A program made the position numbers and the translations under genes. From NCBI GenBank assembly GCA_947494825.1, contig CANLWN010000001.1, positions 124,001 to 188,000 on the forward strand: 64,000 nt of DNA. Reading direction: 5' to 3'. Each line of letters starts with the position of its first letter. Within the stretch, counting starts at the first letter, position 1. Source of the DNA: an uncultured Flavobacteriaceae bacterium. Its GTDB lineage: Bacteria; Bacteroidota; Bacteroidia; Flavobacteriales; Flavobacteriaceae. Under the pieces are notes generated by a model. The model saw only the letters and a list, made by a program, of their open reading frames with translations. It was not told the origin of the DNA and made no database searches. Below, one piece after another: positions 17,485 to 26,210 of the stretch.

Positions 17485-19055
17485 TATCGGGAAAAAATTA
17501 TATCGGGCAGGAACTGTCCGCCAACGGAAAAACAACCTTTACCACCTTTGACCCGCTTACGGAACGGGCCAATCCAACTACCTTTTACGAGGCCACGGAG
17601 GCAGAGATCGATGAGGCGGTTCGCTTGGCCACGGAGGCCTTTGACAAGTTCGGAAAACTATCGGGTGATCGGAAAGCGGAGTTCTTGCAGGCCATAGCCG
17701 ATGAGATCCTTGCCTTAGACGATATTTTGATCCAGACCTATTGTTCGGAAACCGGACTGCCCCAAGGGCGGGCCCTGGGGGAACGAGGGAGAACGGTAGG
17801 ACAACTGCGTGCCTTTGCCGAATTGGTGGCCGAGGGCTCGTGGGTAGAGGCGAGCATTGATCGGGCACAAGCGGACCGCAAGCCCATCCCAAAACCCGAT
17901 CTTCGGAAAATGTTGGTCCCCTTGGGGCCTGTCGCCGTCTTCGGCGCCAGTAATTTTCCCTTGGCCTATTCCACGGCCGGTGGGGATACGGCCGCCGCGC
18001 TCGCCGCAGGATGTCCCGTAGTGGTCAAAAGCCACCCCATGCATGCCGGAACGGGCGAGCTGGTAGCTTCCGCCATTGTGAAAGCGGCCAAAAAAACAGG
18101 AATGCCCCAAGGGGTCTTCTCCAATCTGAACAGTAGTGGAATTGCCGTGGGCACCCAACTGGTGCAGCATCCCGGAATAAAGGCAGTAGGCTTTACCGGG
18201 AGCATTGGGGGCGGAAGAGCCTTATTTGATCTGGCCTCCCGTCGCAAGGAACCTATTCCCGTATTTGCTGAAATGGGGAGTGTAAATCCGGTGGTCCTTT
18301 TACCAAACGCTGTCCGGGACCGTGGTAACGAGTGGGCCAAGACCTACGCCAGCTCCATCACTTTGGGTAGCGGGCAGTTTTGTACCAATCCGGGCCTGTT
18401 ATTGGGGTTGGCGGACCAAAATCTAAGCACTTTTGCGGAAACCTTGGCGGAAGAAACCCTAAAGATCGATCCTAGTTGTATGTTGCATCCCAATATAAGG
18501 AGGAACTATGAAGGGAACCGGGCGAAGGCCCTGTCCCAGGAGGGCCTAAGCGTTCTGGCGAGATACGACAAGGAAGCCGGAACGAATTTTGCCGGACAGA
18601 CCGTGGCGCTGGTAGATGGGAAACGCTTTCTGGAACATCCGGTGCTGCACCAAGAAGTTTTTGGTCCCTATTCGCTGATTGTACAATGTGCGGATGCGGA
18701 AGAGCTAGAACAGATTATTGCCCAACTCGAAGGGCAACTTACCGGAACGGTACTTGCCGAGGGAGACGAGGCAAAGGACTATGACAAGGTCATTTCGGCC
18801 CTGCGTAACAGGGTAGGGCGCTTGATTTTTAACGGAGTGCCCACGGGTGTGGAGGTCTGTGCTGCCATGCAGCATGGCGGACCGTATCCCGCTTCAACCG
18901 ATAGCCGCTTTACCGCGGTGGGCATCCATTCCATAAAACGCTGGGCAAGACCGGTAAGCTATCAAGATTGGCCCGATGCCCTCTTGCCGGAAGAACTCAA
19001 GGAAGCCAATCCCTTGGGTATCCGTAGGCAAACTGATGGTATTTTCGAATCCTAA
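17481..19055 (+). CDS. Aldehyde dehydrogenase, likely 2-oxoglutarate semialdehyde (2,5-dioxopentanoate) dehydrogenase
   Basis: The 524-aa enzyme has the long-form ALDH layout of the ketoglutarate-semialdehyde dehydrogenase group. Motifs: FGASNFPLAYSTAGGD cofactor-binding region, VKSHPMHAGTGE, GFTGSIGGGRALFDLA, catalytic Glu in FAEMGSVNPV and catalytic Cys in GSGQFCTNPGL. It would oxidise 2-oxoglutarate semialdehyde to 2-oxoglutarate, the last step of 4-hydroxyproline (or some sugar-acid) catabolism. It sits third in a tight four-gene operon; the next gene starts 9 nt downstream. Confidence 0.9.
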   Translation: MISGKNYIGQELSANGKTTFTTFDPLTERANPTTFYEATEAEIDEAVRLATEAFDKFGKLSGDRKAEFLQAIADEILALDDILIQTYCSETGLPQGRALGERGRTVGQLRAFAELVAEGSWVEASIDRAQADRKPIPKPDLRKMLVPLGPVAVFGASNFPLAYSTAGGDTAAALAAGCPVVVKSHPMHAGTGELVASAIVKAAKKTGMPQGVFSNLNSSGIAVGTQLVQHPGIKAVGFTGSIGGGRALFDLASRRKEPIPVFAEMGSVNPVVLLPNAVRDRGNEWAKTYASSITLGSGQFCTNPGLLLGLADQNLSTFAETLAEETLKIDPSCMLHPNIRRNYEGNRAKALSQEGLSVLARYDKEAGTNFAGQTVALVDGKRFLEHPVLHQEVFGPYSLIVQCADAEELEQIIAQLEGQLTGTVLAEGDEAKDYDKVISALRNRVGRLIFNGVPTGVEVCAAMQHGGPYPASTDSRFTAVGIHSIKRWARPVSYQDWPDALLPEELKEANPLGIRRQTDGIFES

Positions 19056-19064
19056 ACAGAACGT

Positions 19065-20072
19065 ATGGCCAGAACCACCTTTAGCTGCATCGATGCACAT
19101 ACTTGTGGCAATCCCGTACGCCTGGTGGTCTCCGGCAAGCCCAAACTGAAGGGTAAGACCATAAAGGAAAAGCGACTGCATTTTATGGAGGAATACGATT
19201 GGATCCGTCGGGGACTCATGTTCGAACCAAGGGGCCATGATATGATGAGCGGCAGTATGCTGTACCCCGCAGCCGATTCGGAAAATGACTTTGCCGTACT
19301 GTTCATTGAGACCAGTGGATGTCTGCCCATGTGCGGACATGGTACGATCGGCACGGTGACCATTGCGCTGGAAGAAGGCCTTGTTACCCCAAAAACCCCA
19401 GGAAAACTACGGATGGAGACGCCCGCGGGCGTGGTGGAGATCCGTTACGAACAGACCGATGATAAGGTACAGTGGGTACAGATTACCAATGTAAAATCCT
19501 ACCTAGCGGCCCGTGGGCTTGCCGTGACGAGCACAACATTGGGGAAACTTCATTTTGATGTGGCCTATGGAGGGAATTTCTACGCCATTGTGGATCCACA
19601 GACCAATTTTAGCGGCATACAGGATTTTTCGGCCAGTGAACTTATTGGACTGAGCCAAGAGCTTCGAAAAAAGATCAACCTCAAGTATTCGGACCGTTTT
19701 ATACATCCTGAAGATCCGAACATCAGGGACGTGAGCCATATGTTGTGGACAGGAACGCCCATTTCGCCAGAGGCAACAGCAAGGAATGCAGTGTTCTATG
19801 GCGACAAGGCCATTGATCGCTCCCCTTGTGGCACCGGCACCTCGGCACGGATGGCGCAGTGGTATGCCCAGGGAAAACTTAAGCCGGGAGAACCCTTTGT
19901 ACACGAAAGCTACATTGGGTCCCAGTTTATTGGAAGGATAGAGGCCGTGACCACCCTAGCCGGACATACCGCCATTGTACCCAGCATACAGGGTTGGGCC
20001 AAGATCTACGGACGTAACACCATTGTCATTGACGATGACGATCCCTATGCCCATGGGTTTCAGGTGCTCTAA
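19065..20072 (+). CDS. 4-hydroxyproline 2-epimerase (proline racemase family)
   Basis: The 335-aa protein has the family start SCIDAHTCGNPVRLV. Both catalytic cysteines are present: one in CLPMCGHGTIG, the other in DRSPCGTGTSA. Trans-3-hydroxyproline dehydratases of this family have Thr in place of the second Cys, so an epimerase converting trans-4-hydroxy-L-proline to cis-4-hydroxy-D-proline is favoured. It ends the operon. The FAD-dependent D-hydroxyproline oxidase needed between this enzyme and the DapA-family deaminase is not in the window. Confidence 0.88.
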   Translation: MARTTFSCIDAHTCGNPVRLVVSGKPKLKGKTIKEKRLHFMEEYDWIRRGLMFEPRGHDMMSGSMLYPAADSENDFAVLFIETSGCLPMCGHGTIGTVTIALEEGLVTPKTPGKLRMETPAGVVEIRYEQTDDKVQWVQITNVKSYLAARGLAVTSTTLGKLHFDVAYGGNFYAIVDPQTNFSGIQDFSASELIGLSQELRKKINLKYSDRFIHPEDPNIRDVSHMLWTGTPISPEATARNAVFYGDKAIDRSPCGTGTSARMAQWYAQGKLKPGEPFVHESYIGSQFIGRIEAVTTLAGHTAIVPSIQGWAKIYGRNTIVIDDDDPYAHGFQVL

Positions 20073-20089
20073 AGAAAGCATGACCCAAA

Positions 20090-20107
20090 AGGTAACCTGG
20101 GTTACCT
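20090..20107. repeat. Short palindrome after the hydroxyproline operon
   Basis: AGGTAACC TG GGTTACCT is an 8-bp perfect inverted repeat between the epimerase stop and the small membrane-protein start. No T-tract follows, so it is more like a protein-binding or processing site than an intrinsic terminator. Confidence 0.4.
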
Positions 20108-20110
20108 AAA

Positions 20111-20248
20111 ATGAACCAAAACACGCTAGTTTTGAATACGCACAGGAAATATAGGCGAACCGCGCGGCGACTGTACCGGATCTTGATCGTTATCCTGGCC
20201 CTGACCACCGTTTTGGCCATCATTGCCATCTATTTCTTGGGAGATTGA
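20111..20248 (+). CDS. 45-aa single-span membrane protein
   Basis: ATG 20111 to TGA 20248. The N-terminal half is basic and hydrophilic (MNQNTLVLNTHRKYRRTARR) and the C-terminal half is one membrane helix (ILIVILALTTVLAIIAIYFL) ending in GD. By the positive-inside rule the N-terminus faces the cytoplasm. It lies between the epimerase and the sterol-desaturase-family gene, same strand, 25 nt from the latter. Function unknown. Confidence 0.55.
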   Translation: MNQNTLVLNTHRKYRRTARRLYRILIVILALTTVLAIIAIYFLGD

Positions 20249-20273
20249 CCTATTTTAGCGTGTATAAAGCGAT

Positions 20274-21158
20274 ATGGAACACTATATAAACGCCTTCACG
20301 GATTCTTTTTGGGGCAGCGTCGATTGGACCTGGAAATCGATTCTTTTCCAGGTGCCCTGGTACATCAATTATTTTTGGGGCCTTATCCTTATCTCCTTGC
20401 TCATTTGGGGCTTGGAAATTTACTTCCCCTGGCGAAAGCAACAGTCCATTTTTAGGAAGGATTTTTGGCTCGATGGCTTCTATATGTTCTTCAACTTTTT
20501 TATTTTCTCCATTGTCATCAGCGGGTTCTACAAAGTGCTGGAATTGGGCTTCGCCGACCTGGGGCTTTCCTCAAAAAGTTTGGTTATGGTAGATATGTCG
20601 GGCCTTCCACTTTGGATACAGTTGATCGTTTTTTTTGTGGTGCTCGATTTTGTGCAGTGGTTTACCCATATTTTACTACACCGCTATCCCTTTCTCTGGA
20701 AGTTCCACAAAATCCATCATTCAGTAAAGGAAATGGGTTTTGCCGCCCACTTGCGCTACCATTGGATGGAAAATATTCTGTACAAGCCCCTAAAAACCCT
20801 TGGGGTTATGGTTTTGGGTGGCTTTGAGCCCGAACAGGCCTATATTGTACACTTTTTGGCCATTGCCATCGGTCATCTAAACCATGCCAACATTAAGCTG
20901 AGTTGGGGTCCGTTAAAATATCTCATCAACAATCCGGTAATGCATTTGTACCACCACGCCTATGAACTGCCCGAAGGGAAGTATGGGGTTAATTTCGGCA
21001 TCAGTCTAAGTGTGTGGGACTACCTCTTTGGAACCAACTACATTCCCGAGGACAGTGGCACCATTGGGCTTGGATTTCCGGGCGATGAAGAGGTCCCGAA
21101 GGGTTTTTTCCGGCAGATTATCTATGGTTTGGGGAAGTGGGGCAAGGCACGATCCTAA
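20274..21158 (+). CDS. Sterol desaturase / fatty acid hydroxylase superfamily membrane protein
   Basis: The 294-aa protein has several membrane segments and the histidine clusters of the di-iron superfamily: HILLHR, HKIHHS, HLNH and HLYHH. These bind two irons for O2-dependent hydroxylation or desaturation of a lipid. A TATTTTAG box at 20251 may belong to its promoter. The substrate cannot be read from the sequence. The product may be a hydroxylated lipid or carotenoid. It converges on the HEAT-like gene, with 13 bp between them. Confidence 0.85.
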   Translation: MEHYINAFTDSFWGSVDWTWKSILFQVPWYINYFWGLILISLLIWGLEIYFPWRKQQSIFRKDFWLDGFYMFFNFFIFSIVISGFYKVLELGFADLGLSSKSLVMVDMSGLPLWIQLIVFFVVLDFVQWFTHILLHRYPFLWKFHKIHHSVKEMGFAAHLRYHWMENILYKPLKTLGVMVLGGFEPEQAYIVHFLAIAIGHLNHANIKLSWGPLKYLINNPVMHLYHHAYELPEGKYGVNFGISLSVWDYLFGTNYIPEDSGTIGLGFPGDEEVPKGFFRQIIYGLGKWGKARS

Positions 21159-21171
21159 AAGTGGCCCTAGG

Positions 21172-21798
21172 CTATTTCATCACCTTTTTCAAGACCTTTT
21201 CAATGCGCTTACGGCGACTTTCCTTTTCTACCTCCTTTAAGCGCAGTTGAAGCGTATCCACGAAGCGGGTTTTGTTATGATCGGTGATGATGGGCAGGCT
21301 TCTTTCGGCATACATGGGAAGTTGGTTCACCGGACTTTTCAACAATTGTTCATTGAGCAGCGCAAAGGCATTTTTGGCATATTTAGGAAATGCGGCCAGC
21401 TGTATCAGAATGTTCACGGCATGGTCTCGTGTAATGACCGAACCTTTGTCCGCCGCATCCATAATGAGCGGGAGTTTTGCGTGGATCTCTTTGGGCCTTT
21501 CCCTGGCAATCGTGCCCAGGGCGGTCATGGCGCCCCACTGCAAGCGATTGTCCTTATGTTCCAAAAGCGTTAAAAACCGTTTCCAGTGTTTAGCGATCAG
21601 CTGAGGCCTTTGCTCCCCGATTTCGTAGAGCACTTTGATACAATCGTGAAGTACGGCCTTGTCCTTATGGTTCAAAAGGCCCATTAGTTCCGTTACGGCC
21701 TCCTCGTCTCCCGTGGTAACGATTTCCCGTGCCAGTTCCTGGTTGGGAATTTCGTCCCTCCGGTCCAGGGAAGAAGCCAGTTTGTCCAAAACAGTCAT
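21172..21798 (-). CDS. HEAT-repeat-like helical protein
   Basis: The 208-aa soluble protein is nearly all alpha-helical, with successive paired helices of HEAT type (EEAVTELMGLLNHKDKAVLHDCIKVLYEIG; KRFLTLLEHKDNRLQWGAMTALGTIA; ITRDHAVNILIQLA). It ends in a basic helix (ESRRKRIEKVLKKVMK). Such proteins serve as binding scaffolds; no catalytic motif is seen. It is 9 nt downstream of a small membrane-protein gene and probably in the same transcript. Confidence 0.75.
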   Translation of the reverse strand: MTVLDKLASSLDRRDEIPNQELAREIVTTGDEEAVTELMGLLNHKDKAVLHDCIKVLYEIGEQRPQLIAKHWKRFLTLLEHKDNRLQWGAMTALGTIARERPKEIHAKLPLIMDAADKGSVITRDHAVNILIQLAAFPKYAKNAFALLNEQLLKSPVNQLPMYAERSLPIITDHNKTRFVDTLQLRLKEVEKESRRKRIEKVLKKVMK

Positions 21799-21807
21799 GA
21801 CACGCTA

Positions 21808-22221
21808 TCAGGTTTTGTCCATTAAAGTACTGCTTTTTTGCGTTTTCATATACCTGCGGATGCCCAGGGTCTGCAGCGTGGCAAAAATCAACACGGCCAA
21901 ATTGGTGAGTACGATCAGCGCAATACCTATCAAGCTGAGTTCGTTTTGCATCCCCAGATGGACAAATCCCATGAGCACATAGAGAAAATCGAGCACAATA
22001 ATGACCCAGACCAATATTTTAGGTATTTTTTTCCGGTAGGCCGCATACAATACAATGCTTCCGAAAACAACAAGTTGTACGGCAAAAGCCACTGGCTGTC
22101 CGTTGACCATCTCGTTGACGGCCCTTAGGCTATTGCCCAATACGATCGCTACCAGGGCCGAACCCAAGGAGAAAAATCCGTTGGCCCTTAGGGCCTTTCT
22201 GAGCAGTGATGCCTTTTCCAT
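21808..22221 (-). CDS. Small four-span membrane protein
   Basis: The 137-aa protein has four hydrophobic segments (FFSLGSALVAIVLGN, PVAFAVQLVVFGSIVLYAAY, ILVWVIIVLDFLYVLMGFV, LIGIALIVLTNLAVLIFATL) and short charged loops. It is the first gene of a two-gene unit with the HEAT-like gene and is divergent from the AraC-type regulator 173 bp away. I do not recognise a named family. Confidence 0.75.
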   Translation of the reverse strand: MEKASLLRKALRANGFFSLGSALVAIVLGNSLRAVNEMVNGQPVAFAVQLVVFGSIVLYAAYRKKIPKILVWVIIVLDFLYVLMGFVHLGMQNELSLIGIALIVLTNLAVLIFATLQTLGIRRYMKTQKSSTLMDKT

Positions 22222-22394
22222 AGCTGTGCTGTTTATGCGAAAGGGCCATTTGGCCTACCGCTGTTTTTGGTGCAATACTATTGCAAATGCCATGGTTTTG
22301 CGTACCGCTAAATTGAGGGTGACCTATTTGTAGCGTGTTGGGAAGCACTTCATACGGCATCACCTATTAAATTTGTAGTTTTAGGGAGCAACGT

Positions 22395-23543
22395 ATGGAT
22401 GATATTTTTAACATCAGCTTTGATTTGTGGTCGGCCATCCTGCTGTTTGGGCTGTTCCAAGGTCTTTTCTTTATGGGCATACTGCTTTTGGTATATCCCA
22501 GGAACCTGTCCAACATGTTTCTTTCGCTCTTGTTGTTCACCGTAGTGTTCAATCTGTTCAACTACCTTATCCTACATTCGCATCTCTATCGGTTTTCCCC
22601 CCACTTGACGCACCTGGCCACTCCCTTTCTTCTGTTGTTGGGCCCTTGTTATTATTTCTATATCCGATCCCTATGGGCAGCGCATTTCCGTGTTAGGGCC
22701 TCCGACCTGTTGCACGTAATTCCATTCTTGCTGACCCTGGTATTTTTTATGCCTTTTTATACGCTGGACGGAACGGCAAAGATTGCGTTCCTGGATGCCC
22801 AGATGGCCTCGGAAAAACAAGTACTGACCCCCGATGTATACGGCTTTTTGATCTTTCAGATTTTGCATAGCTTCGGTTACATTTATTTTAGCATCAAAAT
22901 GCTGAAGCGGGGAGGAATTGGGAACCACCCACGTGTTTTGGAGAACAAATATCGCTGGTTGCAAAAATTCGGCTTTGCCTTCCTTATTTTTTGGGCGATG
23001 GATTTTATAGGGGTATTGTGGTTTGTGGGCCAGGGCGAAATACATAGGGAAGCGTACTATATTACCATGCTCGGTTGTGCGGTGGTCATCAATGTTTTAT
23101 TAGTCTTTGCACTGAAGAACAACAAAGTATTCACCGAGATCTTCCTGAACCAAAGTAGGGAAAAGTACGAAGCGTCCAAGGCACCCCCTTCCGAACTGCG
23201 GAAACTTTCACGACAAATTGTTAGCTATATGGAACAGGATAGGGCCTATCTTGATGCGGAACTTTCCCTATCTAAACTAGCGGACCATTTGGAGACGCCC
23301 AAATACCTCATTTCCCAGGCCCTGAATATGGAGCTGGGCACCAGCTTTTACGAATTGCTCAATACCTATAGGTATCGGGAGGTAAAACGCAGATTGAAAG
23401 ATCCGCAATACCGGCATTTGACCATCTTGGCCATCGCTCTTGACGCAGGCTTCAACAATAAGAACACCTTCAACAAAGTCTTTAAAAAGCATGCCGGAGT
23501 TACCCCATCCCGCTTTCTTCAAAGCAGTACGGACTTAAAGTAA
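22395..23543 (+). CDS. Membrane-bound AraC-family transcriptional regulator
   Basis: The 382-aa protein has about seven transmembrane helices in residues 1-250, then a linker (NQSREKYEASKAPPSELRKLSRQIVSYMEQD) and a C-terminal AraC DNA-binding domain with two helix-turn-helix motifs (LSKLADHLETPKYLISQALN; ILAIALDAGFNNKNTFNKVFKKHAGVTPSRF). A TAAATTTG box at 22368-22375 lies 20 nt before the start. A weak hairpin with a T-run (23532-23552) overlaps the stop codon. The ligand is unknown. Possible targets are the divergent small membrane-protein pair or the SRPBCC gene downstream. Confidence 0.88.
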   Translation: MDDIFNISFDLWSAILLFGLFQGLFFMGILLLVYPRNLSNMFLSLLLFTVVFNLFNYLILHSHLYRFSPHLTHLATPFLLLLGPCYYFYIRSLWAAHFRVRASDLLHVIPFLLTLVFFMPFYTLDGTAKIAFLDAQMASEKQVLTPDVYGFLIFQILHSFGYIYFSIKMLKRGGIGNHPRVLENKYRWLQKFGFAFLIFWAMDFIGVLWFVGQGEIHREAYYITMLGCAVVINVLLVFALKNNKVFTEIFLNQSREKYEASKAPPSELRKLSRQIVSYMEQDRAYLDAELSLSKLADHLETPKYLISQALNMELGTSFYELLNTYRYREVKRRLKDPQYRHLTILAIALDAGFNNKNTFNKVFKKHAGVTPSRFLQSSTDLK

Positions 23544-23626
23544 GTCTTTTTTGTCACGCTCAATTTAGAGGTACGCTTGCCATCTGGGCATTTCCTAGTA
23601 TTGGGAAACGTTAAAAATCCGCACCT

Positions 23627-24175
23627 ATGAAAAAATCAAAAGCAGTGTTGCTTGGTTTCTCCGGAACCCTGCTCCTGACGCTGCTGGTGGCTTTTACTGC
23701 CCCCGCTTGGGAGACCCATGAAAATCAAAAGCTGATCCGGGCACCCAAGAACATCGCCTGGGAGGTTATGGCCGATGTGGCTAATTACCATCATTATGCC
23801 ACGGGTATTTCCGCAGTAGAGATCGTTTCTGGACAAGGCCTTGGGATGGTTAGGTCCTGCAGTCAGGGCGAAGCCAGTTGGACAGAGACCTGCATCCTGT
23901 GGGACGAAGGGAGTGCTTATGCCTTTGATGTGAACACGGAGGAAGGCTTTCCCTTTCCCTTTAATCATTTTAAGGGTACTTGGTCGTTGAAAGAGGTACA
24001 AGCGGGCGAGACCTTGTTGATCGTGCGCTTCGATTACCAGTTTTCCCAACGGTGGATGAAGTGGTTCTATAGTGGAAAAACCCACTTGGCCATGGACGAT
24101 GGCAGTGGCACACTATTGGGCAATTGGGAAGACAAAATTTTAGAGGTTCACGCCAAGGGGGAGAAGTCTCCATAG
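23627..24175 (+). CDS. SRPBCC-family protein with N-terminal membrane anchor or signal
   Basis: The 182-aa protein starts with a hydrophobic segment (AVLLGFSGTLLLTLLVAFTA). A START/polyketide-cyclase-like SRPBCC domain follows (RAPKNIAWEVMADVANYHHYATGISAVEIV; MVRSCSQGEASWTETCILWDEG; SLKEVQAGETLLIVRFDYQF). These domains bind hydrophobic ligands in a deep cavity. It follows the AraC-type regulator by 83 nt on the same strand. Ligand unknown. Confidence 0.8.
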   Translation: MKKSKAVLLGFSGTLLLTLLVAFTAPAWETHENQKLIRAPKNIAWEVMADVANYHHYATGISAVEIVSGQGLGMVRSCSQGEASWTETCILWDEGSAYAFDVNTEEGFPFPFNHFKGTWSLKEVQAGETLLIVRFDYQFSQRWMKWFYSGKTHLAMDDGSGTLLGNWEDKILEVHAKGEKSP

Positions 24176-24213
24176 CACTTTCTTGGACCTTCAGACACAG
24201 GACTTCCCCGTAG

Positions 24214-26073
24214 TTAGTTTACTTCAATAATCATGGCCGTTCTAGCAGGAATTCGGAGACTATCGACTTGCTCAAATGTGGTCCCCGATAGGATATCCTT
24301 GCCCGAGAGGGTAGTGCCCAGGATTTCCTGGTATTGATCCAAGGTATGTTGCACCTCGGTCGCTTCCTTGTTGAAAATTACCATGATTTTACGGTCATCA
24401 TCATATCGGAAAAAGGTGTAGATTTCGGTATTGTTTTTAGGGGAAAACTGCATCAACTTGCCCGTATGTAGGGTAGGGGTGTCCTTTCTCCAATTCAACA
24501 GTTTTTTGAAAAAGCTTTGCATATCCTTTTCCGCGGGAGTCAGTCCCTCTCCTGAAAAGCCATTGGTGGTATCACCTTCCCAACCTCCGGGAAAATCGGA
24601 ACGGATAAGACCGTGATCATCGGATTCCCGATTCTTCATCAATACCTCGGTACCATAGTAAAATTGGGGAATGCCCCGCATGGTTGCCGTATAGACCAGG
24701 GCCATTTTTAAAAGGTCCACATCCTCGTTAAGCTGGGTGAAGATCCGGCTCATATCGTGATTGTCAGGAAAAATGACCAGGTTTTTCGGGTCTGGATACA
24801 GGTAGTCCTGTCCCAGAACCTCATACACATGTACCCAGGAAGAGCTCCATGTTTTTTCCGAGACCAGGGAGGTCACTAGGGCATGCTGTAGGGGAAAGTC
24901 CATTAGACTTTTTAAATGTGAGGTATAACCATTGGAGTTTTCCTTGCCTTTTTGCCAGTAGGAAACGATTGTGGGCCGTGTGACCCATTCTTCGCCCACA
25001 ATGTTGAAATTGGGATATTCGTCCATGATGGCTTTGGTCCAATCGGCCATAAAGTACATATCGGGATAGGGATAGGTATCCATACGGATACCATCGATAC
25101 CCGCGTATTCGATCCACCAAATACTGTTCTGTATCAAATAGCTGGCCATGGAGGCATTACGCTGATTAAGATCGGGCATACTGGGCACAAACCACCCATC
25201 AAAAAATTCCTTGGTATCCAGCTGGGAGGCATAGGGGTCCAGGATTACCGTTTTTCTATGGTTCGTTTGGGTGTATTCTGGCCATTGATTGATCCAATCT
25301 TCCGAGGGGAGGTCTTTCATCCACCAATGTTCCAGGCCGCAATGGTTAACGATCATGTCCATAATCACCTTCATGCCCCTGTCCGTGGCTTCGTTACAGA
25401 GTTCCTTGAACATGGCATTGGATCCATATCTCGGATCCACCTTGTAGTAATCCGTGGTGGCGTAGCCATGGTAACTGTTTTTGGGCATTGCGTTTTCCAA
25501 GACCGGATTCATCCAGATTGCGGTAAAACCCATGTCATCTATATAATCCAGGTTTTTAATAATGCCTTCCAGATCCCCTCCGTGCCTGCCCCCTTTGTCG
25601 GAACGGTCGGCCTTATCCGTCAGCCCCTCTACGTTATCGTTGCCCGGATTGCCATTGGCAAAGCGATCGGGCGTAATCAGGTATATGGCATCGGAACTGT
25701 TGAAGCCGATACTATTTTTTCTTCCATCTTCGCGGGCCAATAAAGGGTAGGTATAAGGAATTCGCTGTCCATTTTCTCCGCCAAAAACAAATTTGAGATT
25801 GCCCGGGGTCGTTTCGGGAGCGATATGGAGTGTTAGGAACAGATAATTGTTGTTGGGTACGGTCTTCACCTTTGTCAACTGCACCCCGGGATAGGATTCC
25901 AGACTAGGGACCAGGGCACCGATCTCCCTGCCATAGACCAGGATTTCGATTGTATTGAGCTCCATGCCCACCCACCAATTGGGAGGTTCTACCCGGCTTA
26001 TGGTCTGCTGGGCAAGGGAAAGGGTTTGGGCAAGAAAGAACAGGATGGCAAGAGAAACAAAAATTGGACGCAT
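24214..26073 (-). CDS. GH13 alpha-amylase family enzyme (neopullulanase/cyclomaltodextrinase-like), exported
   Basis: I start at the internal ATG 26073, since the signal peptide MRPIFVSLAILFFLAQTLSLAQ begins there; an in-frame ATG at 26106 adds 11 residues. In the longer numbering, residues about 35-120 form an N-terminal Ig-like domain and the GH13 barrel begins at IYLITPDRFANG. Catalytic residues: Asp343 (DGIRMDTY), Glu372 (IVGEEW) and Asp451 (PDNHD); region I is DMIVNH. It would cleave alpha-1,4 (and perhaps alpha-1,6) glucans in the periplasm, as SusA does. It is the last gene of the PUL, 137 nt after the AraC sensor gene. Confidence 0.9.
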   Translation of the reverse strand: MRPIFVSLAILFFLAQTLSLAQQTISRVEPPNWWVGMELNTIEILVYGREIGALVPSLESYPGVQLTKVKTVPNNNYLFLTLHIAPETTPGNLKFVFGGENGQRIPYTYPLLAREDGRKNSIGFNSSDAIYLITPDRFANGNPGNDNVEGLTDKADRSDKGGRHGGDLEGIIKNLDYIDDMGFTAIWMNPVLENAMPKNSYHGYATTDYYKVDPRYGSNAMFKELCNEATDRGMKVIMDMIVNHCGLEHWWMKDLPSEDWINQWPEYTQTNHRKTVILDPYASQLDTKEFFDGWFVPSMPDLNQRNASMASYLIQNSIWWIEYAGIDGIRMDTYPYPDMYFMADWTKAIMDEYPNFNIVGEEWVTRPTIVSYWQKGKENSNGYTSHLKSLMDFPLQHALVTSLVSEKTWSSSWVHVYEVLGQDYLYPDPKNLVIFPDNHDMSRIFTQLNEDVDLLKMALVYTATMRGIPQFYYGTEVLMKNRESDDHGLIRSDFPGGWEGDTTNGFSGEGLTPAEKDMQSFFKKLLNWRKDTPTLHTGKLMQFSPKNNTEIYTFFRYDDDRKIMVIFNKEATEVQHTLDQYQEILGTTLSGKDILSGTTFEQVDSLRIPARTAMIIEVN

Positions 26074-26210
26074 GGTACTTGGTTTTATCGATTGGTTGTG
26101 GAACATTGGGCGCTTCCTTAGAATTTATTGGCTCAAAGTAGCGCATGGGAGCGGTTATTTCGCTTCAAATTATAAAGTGACCTATACTTGTAGCCCGGGA
26201 GAAAGTGTAG

